In this document: positions 36,814 to 45,029 of the stretch, one piece after another
How the letters are laid out: each line of letters starts with the position of its first letter
Numbering within the stretch: position 1 is the first letter of the stretch
Assembly (NCBI RefSeq): GCF_002742285.1
Contig: NZ_MDGM01000009.1
Coordinates: forward strand, 62,001-126,000
DNA length: 64,000 nt
Reading direction: 5' to 3'
Source: Paramylibacter kogurei
GTDB taxonomy: Bacteria; Pseudomonadota; Alphaproteobacteria; Rhodobacterales; Rhodobacteraceae
Made by a program: the position numbers and the translations under genes
The notes under the pieces: model-generated
Databases searched by the model: none
Seen by the model: only the letters and a program-made list of their open reading frames with translations
Told to the model about the DNA's origin: nothing

Positions 36814-37524
36814 CTATTTTAATCGTTGCACATAATGTGCGCGTGTTGTGTCAAACCATGTGCGGGAATATTCGATTGGTGCGGGCGCATCTGACCAGCT
36901 AAACCTTTCGATAAACGCGGTTGTCGCACCCGCACACAATGTAAATTTTTCTGGCGCCCAATCAGGAACATTCGCGATGGTCACGCGATCTTCGGCGCGG
37001 TGAATCCAAAACCCCAGCTTTTTCTGATAATAGTGATAGAGCGAATCTGAAAGCGCATTTTTATCCACCAAACCAGCCCCTGCATCCAACCAAATTTCCT
37101 CGACTGCGATAATTGTATCATTCAAATAGCGCAATCGACGAACGCGTGATCCACGTGGTGATGTGCCAAATTGGGGCAAATCATCGGGTTTATCCATGAT
37201 GGATACATCCAGCACATCCGCACGCGGCAACCCGCCACCATCCAGCAATTCAATGCGAAACATCGCATAATAACTGTCGTCTTTCACGCCATGGCGAATG
37301 TAATTGCCAGACCCGTGAATGCGCTGCAACATGCCCTTTTGTTCAAGAATTTTAAGCGATTTTCGCAATGTCCCAACGGATGTATGCAAATTTTCTGCCA
37401 TATCGCGTTCGGGGGGCAATCGTTCCCCATCCAACAAGCGACCCGCGGCAATATCGCGGATCAACAATTCGCTGATCTGAACATATTTGGGCAGGTCATT
37501 GGGATTTTGATCAGGCGATGACAT
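36814..37524 (-). CDS. GntR-family (HutC/UTRA) transcriptional regulator
   Basis: A 236-residue regulator. The winged HTH covers about residues 8-78 (ERDMAENLHTSVGTLRKSLK) and a UTRA effector domain about 90-235, ending in the typical YSRTWFDTTRAHYVQRL. UTRA proteins sense small metabolites, often sugars or sugar phosphates, and mostly repress. It shares a 101-base divergent promoter region with the monooxygenase gene and is followed after two bases by the Gfo/Idh gene. It is therefore the likely switch of the whole locus, with sulfoquinovose or a derivative as the expected inducer (inference). Confidence 0.88.
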   Translation of the reverse strand: MSSPDQNPNDLPKYVQISELLIRDIAAGRLLDGERLPPERDMAENLHTSVGTLRKSLKILEQKGMLQRIHGSGNYIRHGVKDDSYYAMFRIELLDGGGLPRADVLDVSIMDKPDDLPQFGTSPRGSRVRRLRYLNDTIIAVEEIWLDAGAGLVDKNALSDSLYHYYQKKLGFWIHRAEDRVTIANVPDWAPEKFTLCAGATTAFIERFSWSDAPAPIEYSRTWFDTTRAHYVQRLK

Positions 37525-37551
37525 CAGCGATTAGACTCCTCCAAATCTAAA

Positions 37552-37574
37552 ATTGATACACCATTGATCTACAC
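37552..37574. promoter_or_regulatory. Candidate GntR/UTRA operator in the sulfosugar divergent promoter
   Basis: ATTGATACAC (37552-37561) is followed at once by ATTGATCTACAC (37563-37574), two near-direct repeats about one helical turn apart in the 101-base gap between the regulator and the monooxygenase. Position fits an operator controlling both directions. Binding is inferred. Confidence 0.4.
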
Positions 37575-37625
37575 GTTTTTCAATGCTAAGCAAGTGGAAA
37601 TTGTTTCGGTCTTGGGAGGATAACG

Positions 37626-38780
37626 ATGACAATCGTTCCGGTCACATCCGCTGATTTGGATGGCGCAGAGGTTTCTTGGTTTTCGGCACTGTGTTCAGAT
37701 GATTATCAGTTCTTGGGCGTGCCCGATGGCGATCTGCGATCAAGCTGGGATCATTGTTCCAACATCGTCAAAACGGCCGAGGCTCAGGGATTTCGCAACA
37801 TTCTTTGCCCATCATCCTATCAGGTTGGACAGGACACATTGTCCTTCGTGGCGGGTTGTGCCCCGATCACCGAAAAAATCAACCTATTGGCGGCGGTGCG
37901 TTGTGGCGAAATGCAACCCATCATGTTGGCGCGCACCATCGCAACGCTTGATCATATGTTACAGGGTCGCCTGACTGTAAATATCATCAGCTCTGATTTC
38001 CCAGGTCAAAAAGAGGACAGCGATTATCGCTATCAACGTTCGCGCGAAGTTGTGGAAATCTTGAAACAGGCTTGGACACAAGATGAAATCAACTACACTG
38101 GTGAAGTCTATGATTTCAAAGGATTAACAACCGATCCCGTACGCCCCTATCAAACCGGTGGGCCACTGTTGTATTTTGGCGGTTATTCCCCATCTGCCTT
38201 GGAATTATGTGGGCAACATTGCGATGTATATCTGATGTGGCCTGAAAAAATGGATGAACTGGCAGGACGGATGAAGGCCGTGAACGCGGTTGCTGAAAAA
38301 TACAACCGCACGCTGGATTACGGATTACGTGTGCATATGATCGTGCGCGACACCGAACAAGAGGCACGCGAATACGCCGATTACATCACATCGAAACTGG
38401 ATGATGAATATGGTCGCATGATCCGCGAACGTGCGCTGGATTCAACATCCCTTGGGGTTTCACATCAGGCGAAAAACCGCGAACTGGCGGATAAATTTGG
38501 TTATATCGAACCCAACCTGTGGACAGGCGTTGGTCGTGCGCGTTCGGGCTGTGGCGCGGCATTGGTTGGATCAACCGATCAGGTTTTATCAAAAATCGAA
38601 GAATATCAAAAAATGGGCATCCGTGCGTTTATCTTTTCTGGATATCCCCATATCGACGAAGCAGAACATTTTGGTTCACGCGTCATGCCGCATTTAAAAA
38701 ACGTGTCCCTGCCAGAGGTATATGGCCGCGTTCCCATTTCCACCCCCTCAACACCGCTTGGCACAGGAGAGCGCCGTTAA
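37626..38780 (+). CDS. smoC: SsuD-type FMNH2-dependent monooxygenase; candidate sulfoquinovose monooxygenase (SmoC-like)
   Basis: A 384-residue bacterial luciferase-like (LLM) enzyme. Landmarks of the alkanesulfonate monooxygenase branch are present: Arg-x-His in YGLRVHMIVRDTEQEA, the mobile-loop arginine in NLWTGVGRARSGCGAALVGS, and SGYPHIDEAEHFG with the conserved tyrosine. It would use FMNH2 and oxygen to cleave a C-S bond, releasing sulfite and an aldehyde; with sulfoquinovose the product is 6-oxo-glucose. A GGGAGGA ribosome-binding site precedes the ATG. The gene is followed within one base by an SmoB-like reductase and then by a flavin reductase, the three-enzyme set known as SMO. Other sulfonates cannot be excluded. 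Confidence 0.78.
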   Translation: MTIVPVTSADLDGAEVSWFSALCSDDYQFLGVPDGDLRSSWDHCSNIVKTAEAQGFRNILCPSSYQVGQDTLSFVAGCAPITEKINLLAAVRCGEMQPIMLARTIATLDHMLQGRLTVNIISSDFPGQKEDSDYRYQRSREVVEILKQAWTQDEINYTGEVYDFKGLTTDPVRPYQTGGPLLYFGGYSPSALELCGQHCDVYLMWPEKMDELAGRMKAVNAVAEKYNRTLDYGLRVHMIVRDTEQEAREYADYITSKLDDEYGRMIRERALDSTSLGVSHQAKNRELADKFGYIEPNLWTGVGRARSGCGAALVGSTDQVLSKIEEYQKMGIRAFIFSGYPHIDEAEHFGSRVMPHLKNVSLPEVYGRVPISTPSTPLGTGERR

Positions 38781-38781
38781 T

Positions 38782-39672
38782 ATGCAACGCATCCAACTTA
38801 CTGATACACTTGAATTCAGCCGCATCGTTTATGGCATGTGGCGCGTTGCGGATGACAGCGATACATCCACCAAACATGTGCGCGCGAAAATCGACGCCTG
38901 TTTGGAACAGGGCATCACCACATTCGATCAGGCCGATATTTACGGTGATTATGGTGCCGAGGCTGTTTTGGGCGCGGCATTGGGTGAAAACCCATCCTTG
39001 CGAGATCAGATGCAGATCGTCACCAAATGCGATATCGTTGCCCCCTGTGGCAAATACGCAGATGTGCCCGTAAAATATTACGACACATCGGCGGCACATA
39101 TTAATGCATCCGTTGATGCATCCCTTGCCAATATGCAAATTGATCACATCGATCTGATACTGATCCACCGCCCTGATCCGATGATGGATCACATGGAAAC
39201 CGGTGGCGCATTGGATGCACTGGTGGCATCGGGCAAGGTTGGCGCGGTGGGCGTTTCCAATTTCCGCCCTTGGGATTGGAATCTGTTGCAATCGGGTATG
39301 AAAAACAAATTGGTCACCAACCAGATTGAATTATCGCTGGGGTGCCACGACGGATTCACCAATGGCGATGTGGCATTTCACCAACAACATGACACCGCGA
39401 TGATGGCATGGTCACCCCTTGGCGGTGGTGATTTGATGACAGGCAGCGGTGAATTGGCCAAGGCGATGGATGTGGTTGCCTATGACAACGGCGTTGATCG
39501 CGCGGCGGTGGCTGTTGCTTGGTTATTGGCGCATCCTGCCAAAATCCTGCCGGTGATGGGTACGAATAATCTGAAACGCATCACATCCATTTCCGATGCG
39601 ACCAAAGTGAATATGGATCGCATCACATGGTTCAAACTTTACACAGCAGCATTAGGACACGAGGTGGCATAA
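38782..39672 (+). CDS. smoB: Aldo/keto reductase, SmoB-like (6-oxo-glucose reductase candidate)
   Basis: A 296-residue AKR with the catalytic tetrad Asp49, Tyr54 (FDQADIYG), Lys82 (IVTKCD) and His129 (LIHRPDP). The opening MQRIQLTDTLEFSRIVYGMW and the C-terminal FKLYTAALGHEVA closely follow what I recall of Agrobacterium SmoB (not checked), and more distantly E. coli YdhF. SmoB reduces 6-oxo-glucose to glucose with NADPH, so the desulfonated sugar enters central metabolism. The ATG at 38782 lies one base after the monooxygenase stop; a longer frame from 38722 only overlaps that gene. The stop overlaps the flavin reductase start. Confidence 0.82.
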   Translation: MQRIQLTDTLEFSRIVYGMWRVADDSDTSTKHVRAKIDACLEQGITTFDQADIYGDYGAEAVLGAALGENPSLRDQMQIVTKCDIVAPCGKYADVPVKYYDTSAAHINASVDASLANMQIDHIDLILIHRPDPMMDHMETGGALDALVASGKVGAVGVSNFRPWDWNLLQSGMKNKLVTNQIELSLGCHDGFTNGDVAFHQQHDTAMMAWSPLGGGDLMTGSGELAKAMDVVAYDNGVDRAAVAVAWLLAHPAKILPVMGTNNLKRITSISDATKVNMDRITWFKLYTAALGHEVA

Positions 39673-40190
39673 TGGCAGATGGCGGCGGCAACATGACAAC
39701 ACGTTTCACACCAGATCCCGAAAACACGCGCCTGTTGCGCAACGCATTTGGGCGGTTTGCAACCGGTGTAACGGTGATCACATGTGATGGCGTGGATGGC
39801 CCTGTGGGCATCACCGCGAATAGCTTTTCATCCGTATCACTCGATCCTGCGCTGGTTTTATGGGCACCCGCAAAATCATCGCGTCGTTTTGCCTATTTTT
39901 CTGCTGCGCAGCATTACGCAATCCATATACTTGATGTTGAACAGGCCGACATTTGCAACGGATTCGTTAAATCCGCGCATGCTTTTGACGGGCTGGATTA
40001 TATTGTGAACGCACATAACGTGCCGTTGATTGAAAACTGTCTTGCGCGTTTTGAATGTACGCGGGTCAATAATTACGACGGTGGCGATCATGAAATCATT
40101 TTGGGGCAAGTCACCAATGCCGAAATGCGCGATGGTGATGCGCTTGCATTTTACGCAGGACGCATGGGGGGATTGCCTCAACACGTCTAA
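39672..40190 (+). CDS. smoA: Flavin reductase (NAD(P)H:FMN oxidoreductase), SmoA-like
   Basis: A 172-residue flavin_Reduct-domain protein. FATGVTVITCDGVDGPVGIT and NSFSSVSLDPALVLWAPAKS are the HpaC/SsuE-type FMN-binding core. Its likely job is to supply FMNH2 to the SsuD-type monooxygenase encoded two genes upstream. The ATG at 39672 shares its A with the reductase stop (TAATG); an alternative ATG at 39693 gives a shorter start. The tight three-gene coupling supports a single multienzyme pathway. Confidence 0.85.
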   Translation: MADGGGNMTTRFTPDPENTRLLRNAFGRFATGVTVITCDGVDGPVGITANSFSSVSLDPALVLWAPAKSSRRFAYFSAAQHYAIHILDVEQADICNGFVKSAHAFDGLDYIVNAHNVPLIENCLARFECTRVNNYDGGDHEIILGQVTNAEMRDGDALAFYAGRMGGLPQHV

Positions 40191-40231
40191 ACGCGCAAGG
40201 GTGGAGGCCACGCGCACAAAGGGAGGAATAG

Positions 40232-40822
40232 ATGGTCACATTATTGGCATTGCTAACGCCAGTTAGCATGTTGAACGCGTTCATATTGCGATGTGGACGC
40301 GCCATTGGCGTTTTTGCAATTGCCATGATGGTAATCGCTATCCTAATTCAGGTATTTTTCCGCTATATCCTTAACAACGCATTGCCGTGGCCTGATGAGG
40401 CCGCGCGTTTTTGCATGTTGTGGATGACGGGATTAATGGCCCCCACCGCATTTCGCCGTGGCGGGTTCGTCGCCATTGATATGGTGGTGCGGTTTTTGCC
40501 GCGCATGATTGGTGCTGGCCTGTCGCTATTCTTGCTATGTGTGTCCATGTTGGTTTTGGTCGTTGCTGTGAAAATCGGTTGGTCAGAGGTCACGGGATTT
40601 GGCGGTCGTTTCGCTACAGCATCGCTTTATCTGCCCACATCATTTTCGTTTGACGAATGGTTTCGCATTCCCCGCTCTTGGATGATGGCATCCTTGCTGG
40701 TGGGTGTGATTTTATTGCTCGCGGTCAACGTTGAATTGATCATGCGCAGCGTCATCACAATGTTTGGCGGCGCATCCGCAATGCCCGAAATTCGCAACGC
40801 TGATACAGTGGGGACAGAATAA
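40232..40822 (+). CDS. TRAP transporter small permease (DctQ type)
   Basis: A 196-residue membrane protein with four hydrophobic segments and the DctQ core stretch FRYILNNALPWPDEAARF followed by LWMTGLMAPTAFRRGG. It partners the large permease encoded immediately after (overlapping ATG/stop at 40822). GGGAGGA precedes the ATG. Known SMO clusters use ABC importers, so a TRAP system here would be an alternative import route for the sulfosugar or its glyceride; the substrate is inferred from context. Confidence 0.9.
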   Translation: MVTLLALLTPVSMLNAFILRCGRAIGVFAIAMMVIAILIQVFFRYILNNALPWPDEAARFCMLWMTGLMAPTAFRRGGFVAIDMVVRFLPRMIGAGLSLFLLCVSMLVLVVAVKIGWSEVTGFGGRFATASLYLPTSFSFDEWFRIPRSWMMASLLVGVILLLAVNVELIMRSVITMFGGASAMPEIRNADTVGTE

Positions 40823-42111
40823 TGTTGATATGGTTTTTACCACTTTTCCTCTTGTTCCTAATGATCGGCCTGCCGGTGTTTTTCGGCCTGCTCGCCGCCC
40901 CTGGCATATTGCTGTATTTGAATGGTCAGGAAAAAGACATCACGCTGCTATATCGCAATGTTTACAATGGCATGGACAGCTTTCCATTGATGGCCATTCC
41001 GTTTTTCATGCTCGCGGGGGAATTGATGAACCGTGGTGGGATCACCATGCGTCTTGTTGAATTTTCACAGGCATTCATGGGGCATCTGCGCGGTGGGCTT
41101 GCCCATGTAAACGTGATGTCATCCATGTTATTTGCTGGGTTATCAGGCTCTGCCGTGGCGGACACATCCGCATTGGGGTCGATGTTGATCCCTGCGATGG
41201 AAAAACAGGGATACACCCGCAAATTTGCCGCCGCCATCACCGCGGCCAGCTCTGTCATCGGGCCAATTATCCCCCCATCTGGCATCATGATTATTTACGC
41301 ATATGTCATGGGCGAAAGCGTCGCGGCGCTATTCCTTGCGGGAATTGTGCCGGGTGCAATGGTGGGCATCGGTTTGATGATTATGGTCAAATTCTTGGCC
41401 GATAAATATGATTTTCCCGTCGCCACTCGCAAACACACATGGGGTGAACGTGGTCAGGCCAGCCTGAAAGCATTCTTTCCCCTGCTCACCCCTGTGATCA
41501 TTTTGGGTGGGATTTTGGCCGGTGTTTTCACCCCGACAGAGGCCGCAGCCGTCGCCGTCGCCTATGCATTGATCATCGGGTTGTTTGTGTTGCGCACCCT
41601 TAAAATCGGTGATCTGCCTGATGTGCTTGCACGCTCTGGCCTCACATCCGCTGTGGTGTTGTTGCTGGTGGGCGCTGCCATGGCCTTTAAAACCGTGGTC
41701 AGCCTGTCGCACGCGCCAGAACAGCTTGCCGCGTTTATTCTAACGCTATCGGAAAACCCGCTGATCCTGTTGTTCTTGATCAACTTGTTGCTGTTTATCG
41801 TTGGCATGTTCTTGGATGCAGGCCCTGCGATTATTATCCTTGGCCCGATTTTGGGGCCGATATTCACCAGCCTTGGCGTTGATCCTATCCATTTTGCAAT
41901 CATCATGTCGGTGAACCTGACCGTGGGTTTGGCGACACCACCGATGGGGCTTGTGCTATTCGTAGCATCTGCCGTGTCGGGCGAACGGGTTGAAGCCATC
42001 GCAAAGGCGATCATCCCTTTCCTTTTGGTTGAAATTTTGGTGATATTTTTAATCACCTATATTCCTGCCATTTCAATGACAATCCCGCGTTTAACAGGGT
42101 TTGCGAACTAA
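40822..42111 (+). CDS. TRAP transporter large permease (DctM type)
   Basis: A 429-residue permease with about eleven or twelve transmembrane helices. Signature stretches include PFFMLAGELMNRGGIT, GLSGSAVADTSALGSMLIPA, and IGPIIPPSGIMIIYA. It forms the sodium-driven transport core with the small subunit and receives substrate from the periplasmic receptor encoded next. The reading frame begins at the final base of the dctQ-like stop, so the two are translationally coupled. Confidence 0.95.
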   Translation: MLIWFLPLFLLFLMIGLPVFFGLLAAPGILLYLNGQEKDITLLYRNVYNGMDSFPLMAIPFFMLAGELMNRGGITMRLVEFSQAFMGHLRGGLAHVNVMSSMLFAGLSGSAVADTSALGSMLIPAMEKQGYTRKFAAAITAASSVIGPIIPPSGIMIIYAYVMGESVAALFLAGIVPGAMVGIGLMIMVKFLADKYDFPVATRKHTWGERGQASLKAFFPLLTPVIILGGILAGVFTPTEAAAVAVAYALIIGLFVLRTLKIGDLPDVLARSGLTSAVVLLLVGAAMAFKTVVSLSHAPEQLAAFILTLSENPLILLFLINLLLFIVGMFLDAGPAIIILGPILGPIFTSLGVDPIHFAIIMSVNLTVGLATPPMGLVLFVASAVSGERVEAIAKAIIPFLLVEILVIFLITYIPAISMTIPRLTGFAN

Positions 42112-42141
42112 CCACCCAACAGAGTATTCGGAGGAAACATA

Positions 42142-43200
42142 ATGCTCAAACAAACGTTTAAAACACTGGCACTTGCTGCCATTTTGGCCGGCACCGCCAT
42201 CAGCGCAACAGCCGCAGATTACAAAATCCGCGCGACCGCCAATTCAAACGAAAACGACGAAGACTATGATGGTCTGGTCGTGTTCAAAAACTACGTCGAG
42301 GCCGCATCAAATGGTGCGATCGAGGTGGAATTGTTCATCGGTACACAGCTTTGTTCAAACGGTGCAGAATGTTTACAAGGTGTCGCCGATGGTACGGTTG
42401 ATGTTTATATTTCCACATCGGGCGGTGCGTCTGGCATTTTCCCATATGTTCAGGTTCTCGACCTGCCGTATTTGATGGCGGATGACCGTATCGCAGAACA
42501 TGTTTTGTCTGGTGATTTCACCCGCAAAATGCGCGCAATGGCGCTGGAGGATTCCGGCGATGCGATCCGGTTGATGACCATTGGTAACACAGGTGGCTGG
42601 CGCAACTTTGCCAACACAAAACGTCGTGTTGCAGAACCAAAAGACATGGAAGGCTTGAAAATTCGCACCGTGGTTGCCGACCTACCGCAGGAATTGGTAA
42701 AATCACTGGGTGCATCCCCAACGCCGATCCCATGGCCTGAATTGTTCACATCATTCCAAACCGGTGTTGTGGAAGGTTCCAAAAACGGCATCACCGATAT
42801 CATGGGGATGAAATTCCCAGATGCGGGTCTGCAATATGTAACGCTTGATGGCCATGCGTATATGGGTGCGTTGTGGTGGATGTCGAACAAAACATTCATG
42901 GACATGCCAGAAGATATGCGTGCCGTCGTGGTTGATGGGTTCTATGCCCTGCAACAGGCGACATTTGCATCACCAAAACGCAAATCCATCGCAGCATACG
43001 AAGAATTCGTAGCAGGTGGTGGTGATCTTTATGTGCCAACACCAGAACAAAAGGCCGCTTTCGCAGCCGCAGCAACACCCGTTTACGATTGGTTCAAATC
43101 AAACGTTGGTCGCGGTGAAGAAGTGTTCAACGCATTGACAGAGGCCGTAGATGCGGCAAATGCCGACGTGAACGCAGCACGTGCCGCGGATGTAAACTAA
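42142..43200 (+). CDS. TRAP transporter periplasmic substrate-binding protein (DctP type)
   Basis: A 352-residue receptor with a signal peptide (1-24, cleavage near Ala-Thr-Ala). The family core is EGLKIRTVVADLPQELVKSL followed by PIPWPELFTSFQTGVVEG; the arginine of the first motif usually contacts an acidic ligand group. A sulfonate would suit that arginine, as would a carboxylate. GGAGGAAA lies before the ATG. It is last in the operon and a terminator follows. The order dctQ-dctM-dctP after the desulfonation enzymes argues that it imports their substrate. Confidence 0.92.
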   Translation: MLKQTFKTLALAAILAGTAISATAADYKIRATANSNENDEDYDGLVVFKNYVEAASNGAIEVELFIGTQLCSNGAECLQGVADGTVDVYISTSGGASGIFPYVQVLDLPYLMADDRIAEHVLSGDFTRKMRAMALEDSGDAIRLMTIGNTGGWRNFANTKRRVAEPKDMEGLKIRTVVADLPQELVKSLGASPTPIPWPELFTSFQTGVVEGSKNGITDIMGMKFPDAGLQYVTLDGHAYMGALWWMSNKTFMDMPEDMRAVVVDGFYALQQATFASPKRKSIAAYEEFVAGGGDLYVPTPEQKAAFAAAATPVYDWFKSNVGRGEEVFNALTEAVDAANADVNAARAADVN

Positions 43201-43208
43201 TCCTCCCA

Positions 43209-43242
43209 GGGGTGCGTGGGAAACCTCGCGCCCCATATTTTT
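43209..43242 (+). terminator. Rho-independent terminator after the TRAP operon
   Basis: GGGGTGCG (43209-43216) pairs with CGCGCCCC (43227-43234, one G-T pair) over a ten-base loop and is followed by ATATTTTTTTT. It closes the monooxygenase-to-dctP operon just before the convergent Sel1 gene. Confidence 0.88.
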
Positions 43243-43247
43243 TTGGA

Positions 43248-43733
43248 TTATCGAAACGGATACATCCACACCTTGTAATCATCGACCAGAATATGCGCCT
43301 TTTCAATTTCAGCTTTGGTCATTTTTTTCACGACCTCTTCCAGCGAAATCGCCGCATCGGGATCGCCGCCAATCGCGCTGAGCGTGTACCACATATAGGC
43401 GCGTATCAAATCCACCGCGGGCAATCCGCGCCCCACCTCATAATACCAACCAACACCAGATTGTGCGCCTGCGTGCCCTTTCATTGCGGCGCGCAGATAC
43501 CATTCAAACGCGCGTTGATCGTCGCGTTCAACGCCTTGGCCCATGGCGTACATGACGCCAATCAATTCTTCGGCGTCCGCATTGCCAGATCGCGCAGCGG
43601 GCCAAAATTCGGCCATCGCCTGTTCAAATTGCCCCGCTTCCATCAAATCACGCCCCGTTTCCACATCCGCCAATGCGCCTTGGGGAAAAACGGATGTTGT
43701 CGCCAACAGAAAAACGCGAAAAAATTTGCGCAT
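43248..43733 (-). CDS. Secreted Sel1-repeat (TPR-like) protein
   Basis: A 161-residue protein with a signal peptide (about 1-22) and two to three Sel1 units (GNADAEELIGVMYAMGQGVE, then AFEWYLRAAMKGHAGAQSGV, then an AYMWYTLSA unit). Such solenoids mediate protein-protein contacts. The ATG at 43733 has AAGGATCAC in front and begins the signal peptide; the upstream extension to 43844 is rejected. It diverges from the di-heme peroxidase gene with essentially no spacer, so one promoter must lie inside the opposite gene. Confidence 0.8.
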   Translation of the reverse strand: MRKFFRVFLLATTSVFPQGALADVETGRDLMEAGQFEQAMAEFWPAARSGNADAEELIGVMYAMGQGVERDDQRAFEWYLRAAMKGHAGAQSGVGWYYEVGRGLPAVDLIRAYMWYTLSAIGGDPDAAISLEEVVKKMTKAEIEKAHILVDDYKVWMYPFR

Positions 43734-45029
43734 ATTGTGATCCTTTGTTCTGGTCTGGGCGTGTCGGCATTTGCGGGGGAAACCCCATATGACGACCCCA
43801 ATGATTTTCTGCCCCATGATGCAAAACAGGCGGCATTGGGACAATTGTTATTTTACGATAAAATCTTGTCGGGCAATAAAAATATTGCCTGTTCCACCTG
43901 TCATCACCCCGATTTTGGCACAGGCGATGGTTTATCGCTTGGCATTGGCGAAGGCGGCGTTGGGCTTGGCCCCAATCGCCACGCGGGCACGGGTGACAGC
44001 CGTATCAAAAAACGCATCCCGCGCAATGCGCCTGCGTTGTGGAATCTGGGCGCCAAAGAATTACAGGTGATGTTCCACGATGGGCGTTTGTCGTTTTCAG
44101 ATGTCTATGGCAATGGCCTTGATTCACCCGCCCAAGAATGGCTGCCTGATGGGTTAACATCCCTGCTTGCAGCACAGGCGATTTTCCCACTGGTCGCGCA
44201 ATTTGAAATGGCGGGCAATCCCAGCGAAAATGAAATTGCGGGGGCTGTGCATGATCGCATTGATGCCGCGTGGCCAATATTGGCCAAACGCGTGCGTGTG
44301 ATCCCTGAATACGGGCAACGATTTGTCGAGGCTTATGCCCATATCCAGACACCAGAACAGGTGACAATCGCCGATATCGCCAATGCACTGGCCAGTTTCA
44401 TGTCATTCGAATGGCGCAGCATGGACAGCCCGTTTGATGCCTATCTAATGGGCGATGATACCGCGATGACACCGGATCAGATCGCGGGAATGGAATTGTT
44501 TATGGGGCGGGGAAATTGTGCGGCCTGTCACGTTGAACCGCTGTTTAGTGATCATAAATTCTATGCGCTTGGCCTGCCCGCATTTGGGCCGGGGCGCACG
44601 CGTGTATTCGATTTCATCGCACGCGATGTCGGCAAAATGGGGCATAGCGATGACTTGAATGATGCCTATCGGTTTCGCACACCAATGTTGCGCAATGTCG
44701 CGCTCACCGCGCCCTATGGGCATAACGGCGCATATCCCGATTTGCGCGGGATTATCGAACATCATTTGAACCCTGAAAAATCACGCGAAAACTGGCGCCC
44801 AGAGATGGCCGCCCTGCCCGATGCGCCGTGGTTGGCGGAAATTGATTTTATCGTCCAACAAGATACGCGTGAAATGGCACGCCAAGCGCGCGCATTAGAT
44901 ATCAAACCCGTTGATTTGGACGATATGGAAATTGATCAGCTCATCGCGTTTATGCACGCGCTGACAAGCGATACACGCCAACGGTTGGGCATTCCCAAGT
45001 CCGTGCCCAGCGGTTTGCCGTTGGACTAG
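43680..45029 (+). CDS. Di-heme cytochrome c peroxidase family protein (MauG/CcpA-like), start uncertain
   Basis: A c-type cytochrome with two CxxCH heme sites: CSTCH at 43890-43904 and CAACH at 44517-44531. Between them lies a helical region with MFHDGRLSFSD; later comes the TPMLRNVALTAPYGHNGAYP segment typical of MauG-type enzymes. Located in the periplasm: the hydrophobic stretch before SAFAGETPYDD is a signal peptide. No ATG fits. A TTG at 43680 gives a full signal sequence but lies antisense to the Sel1 gene start, while a GTG at 43737 gives only a truncated one. It may reduce peroxide or oxidise a protein partner. Its stop shares the CTAG with the convergent RTX gene. Confidence 0.78.
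   Translation: MGKNGCCRQQKNAKKFAHIVILCSGLGVSAFAGETPYDDPNDFLPHDAKQAALGQLLFYDKILSGNKNIACSTCHHPDFGTGDGLSLGIGEGGVGLGPNRHAGTGDSRIKKRIPRNAPALWNLGAKELQVMFHDGRLSFSDVYGNGLDSPAQEWLPDGLTSLLAAQAIFPLVAQFEMAGNPSENEIAGAVHDRIDAAWPILAKRVRVIPEYGQRFVEAYAHIQTPEQVTIADIANALASFMSFEWRSMDSPFDAYLMGDDTAMTPDQIAGMELFMGRGNCAACHVEPLFSDHKFYALGLPAFGPGRTRVFDFIARDVGKMGHSDDLNDAYRFRTPMLRNVALTAPYGHNGAYPDLRGIIEHHLNPEKSRENWRPEMAALPDAPWLAEIDFIVQQDTREMARQARALDIKPVDLDDMEIDQLIAFMHALTSDTRQRLGIPKSVPSGLPLD

Noticed and set aside
43212..43679. The N-terminal 156 codons of the long frame running into the di-heme peroxidase
   Set aside because: They lie antisense to the Sel1 gene, have no family-like sequence, and precede the signal peptide of the peroxidase.
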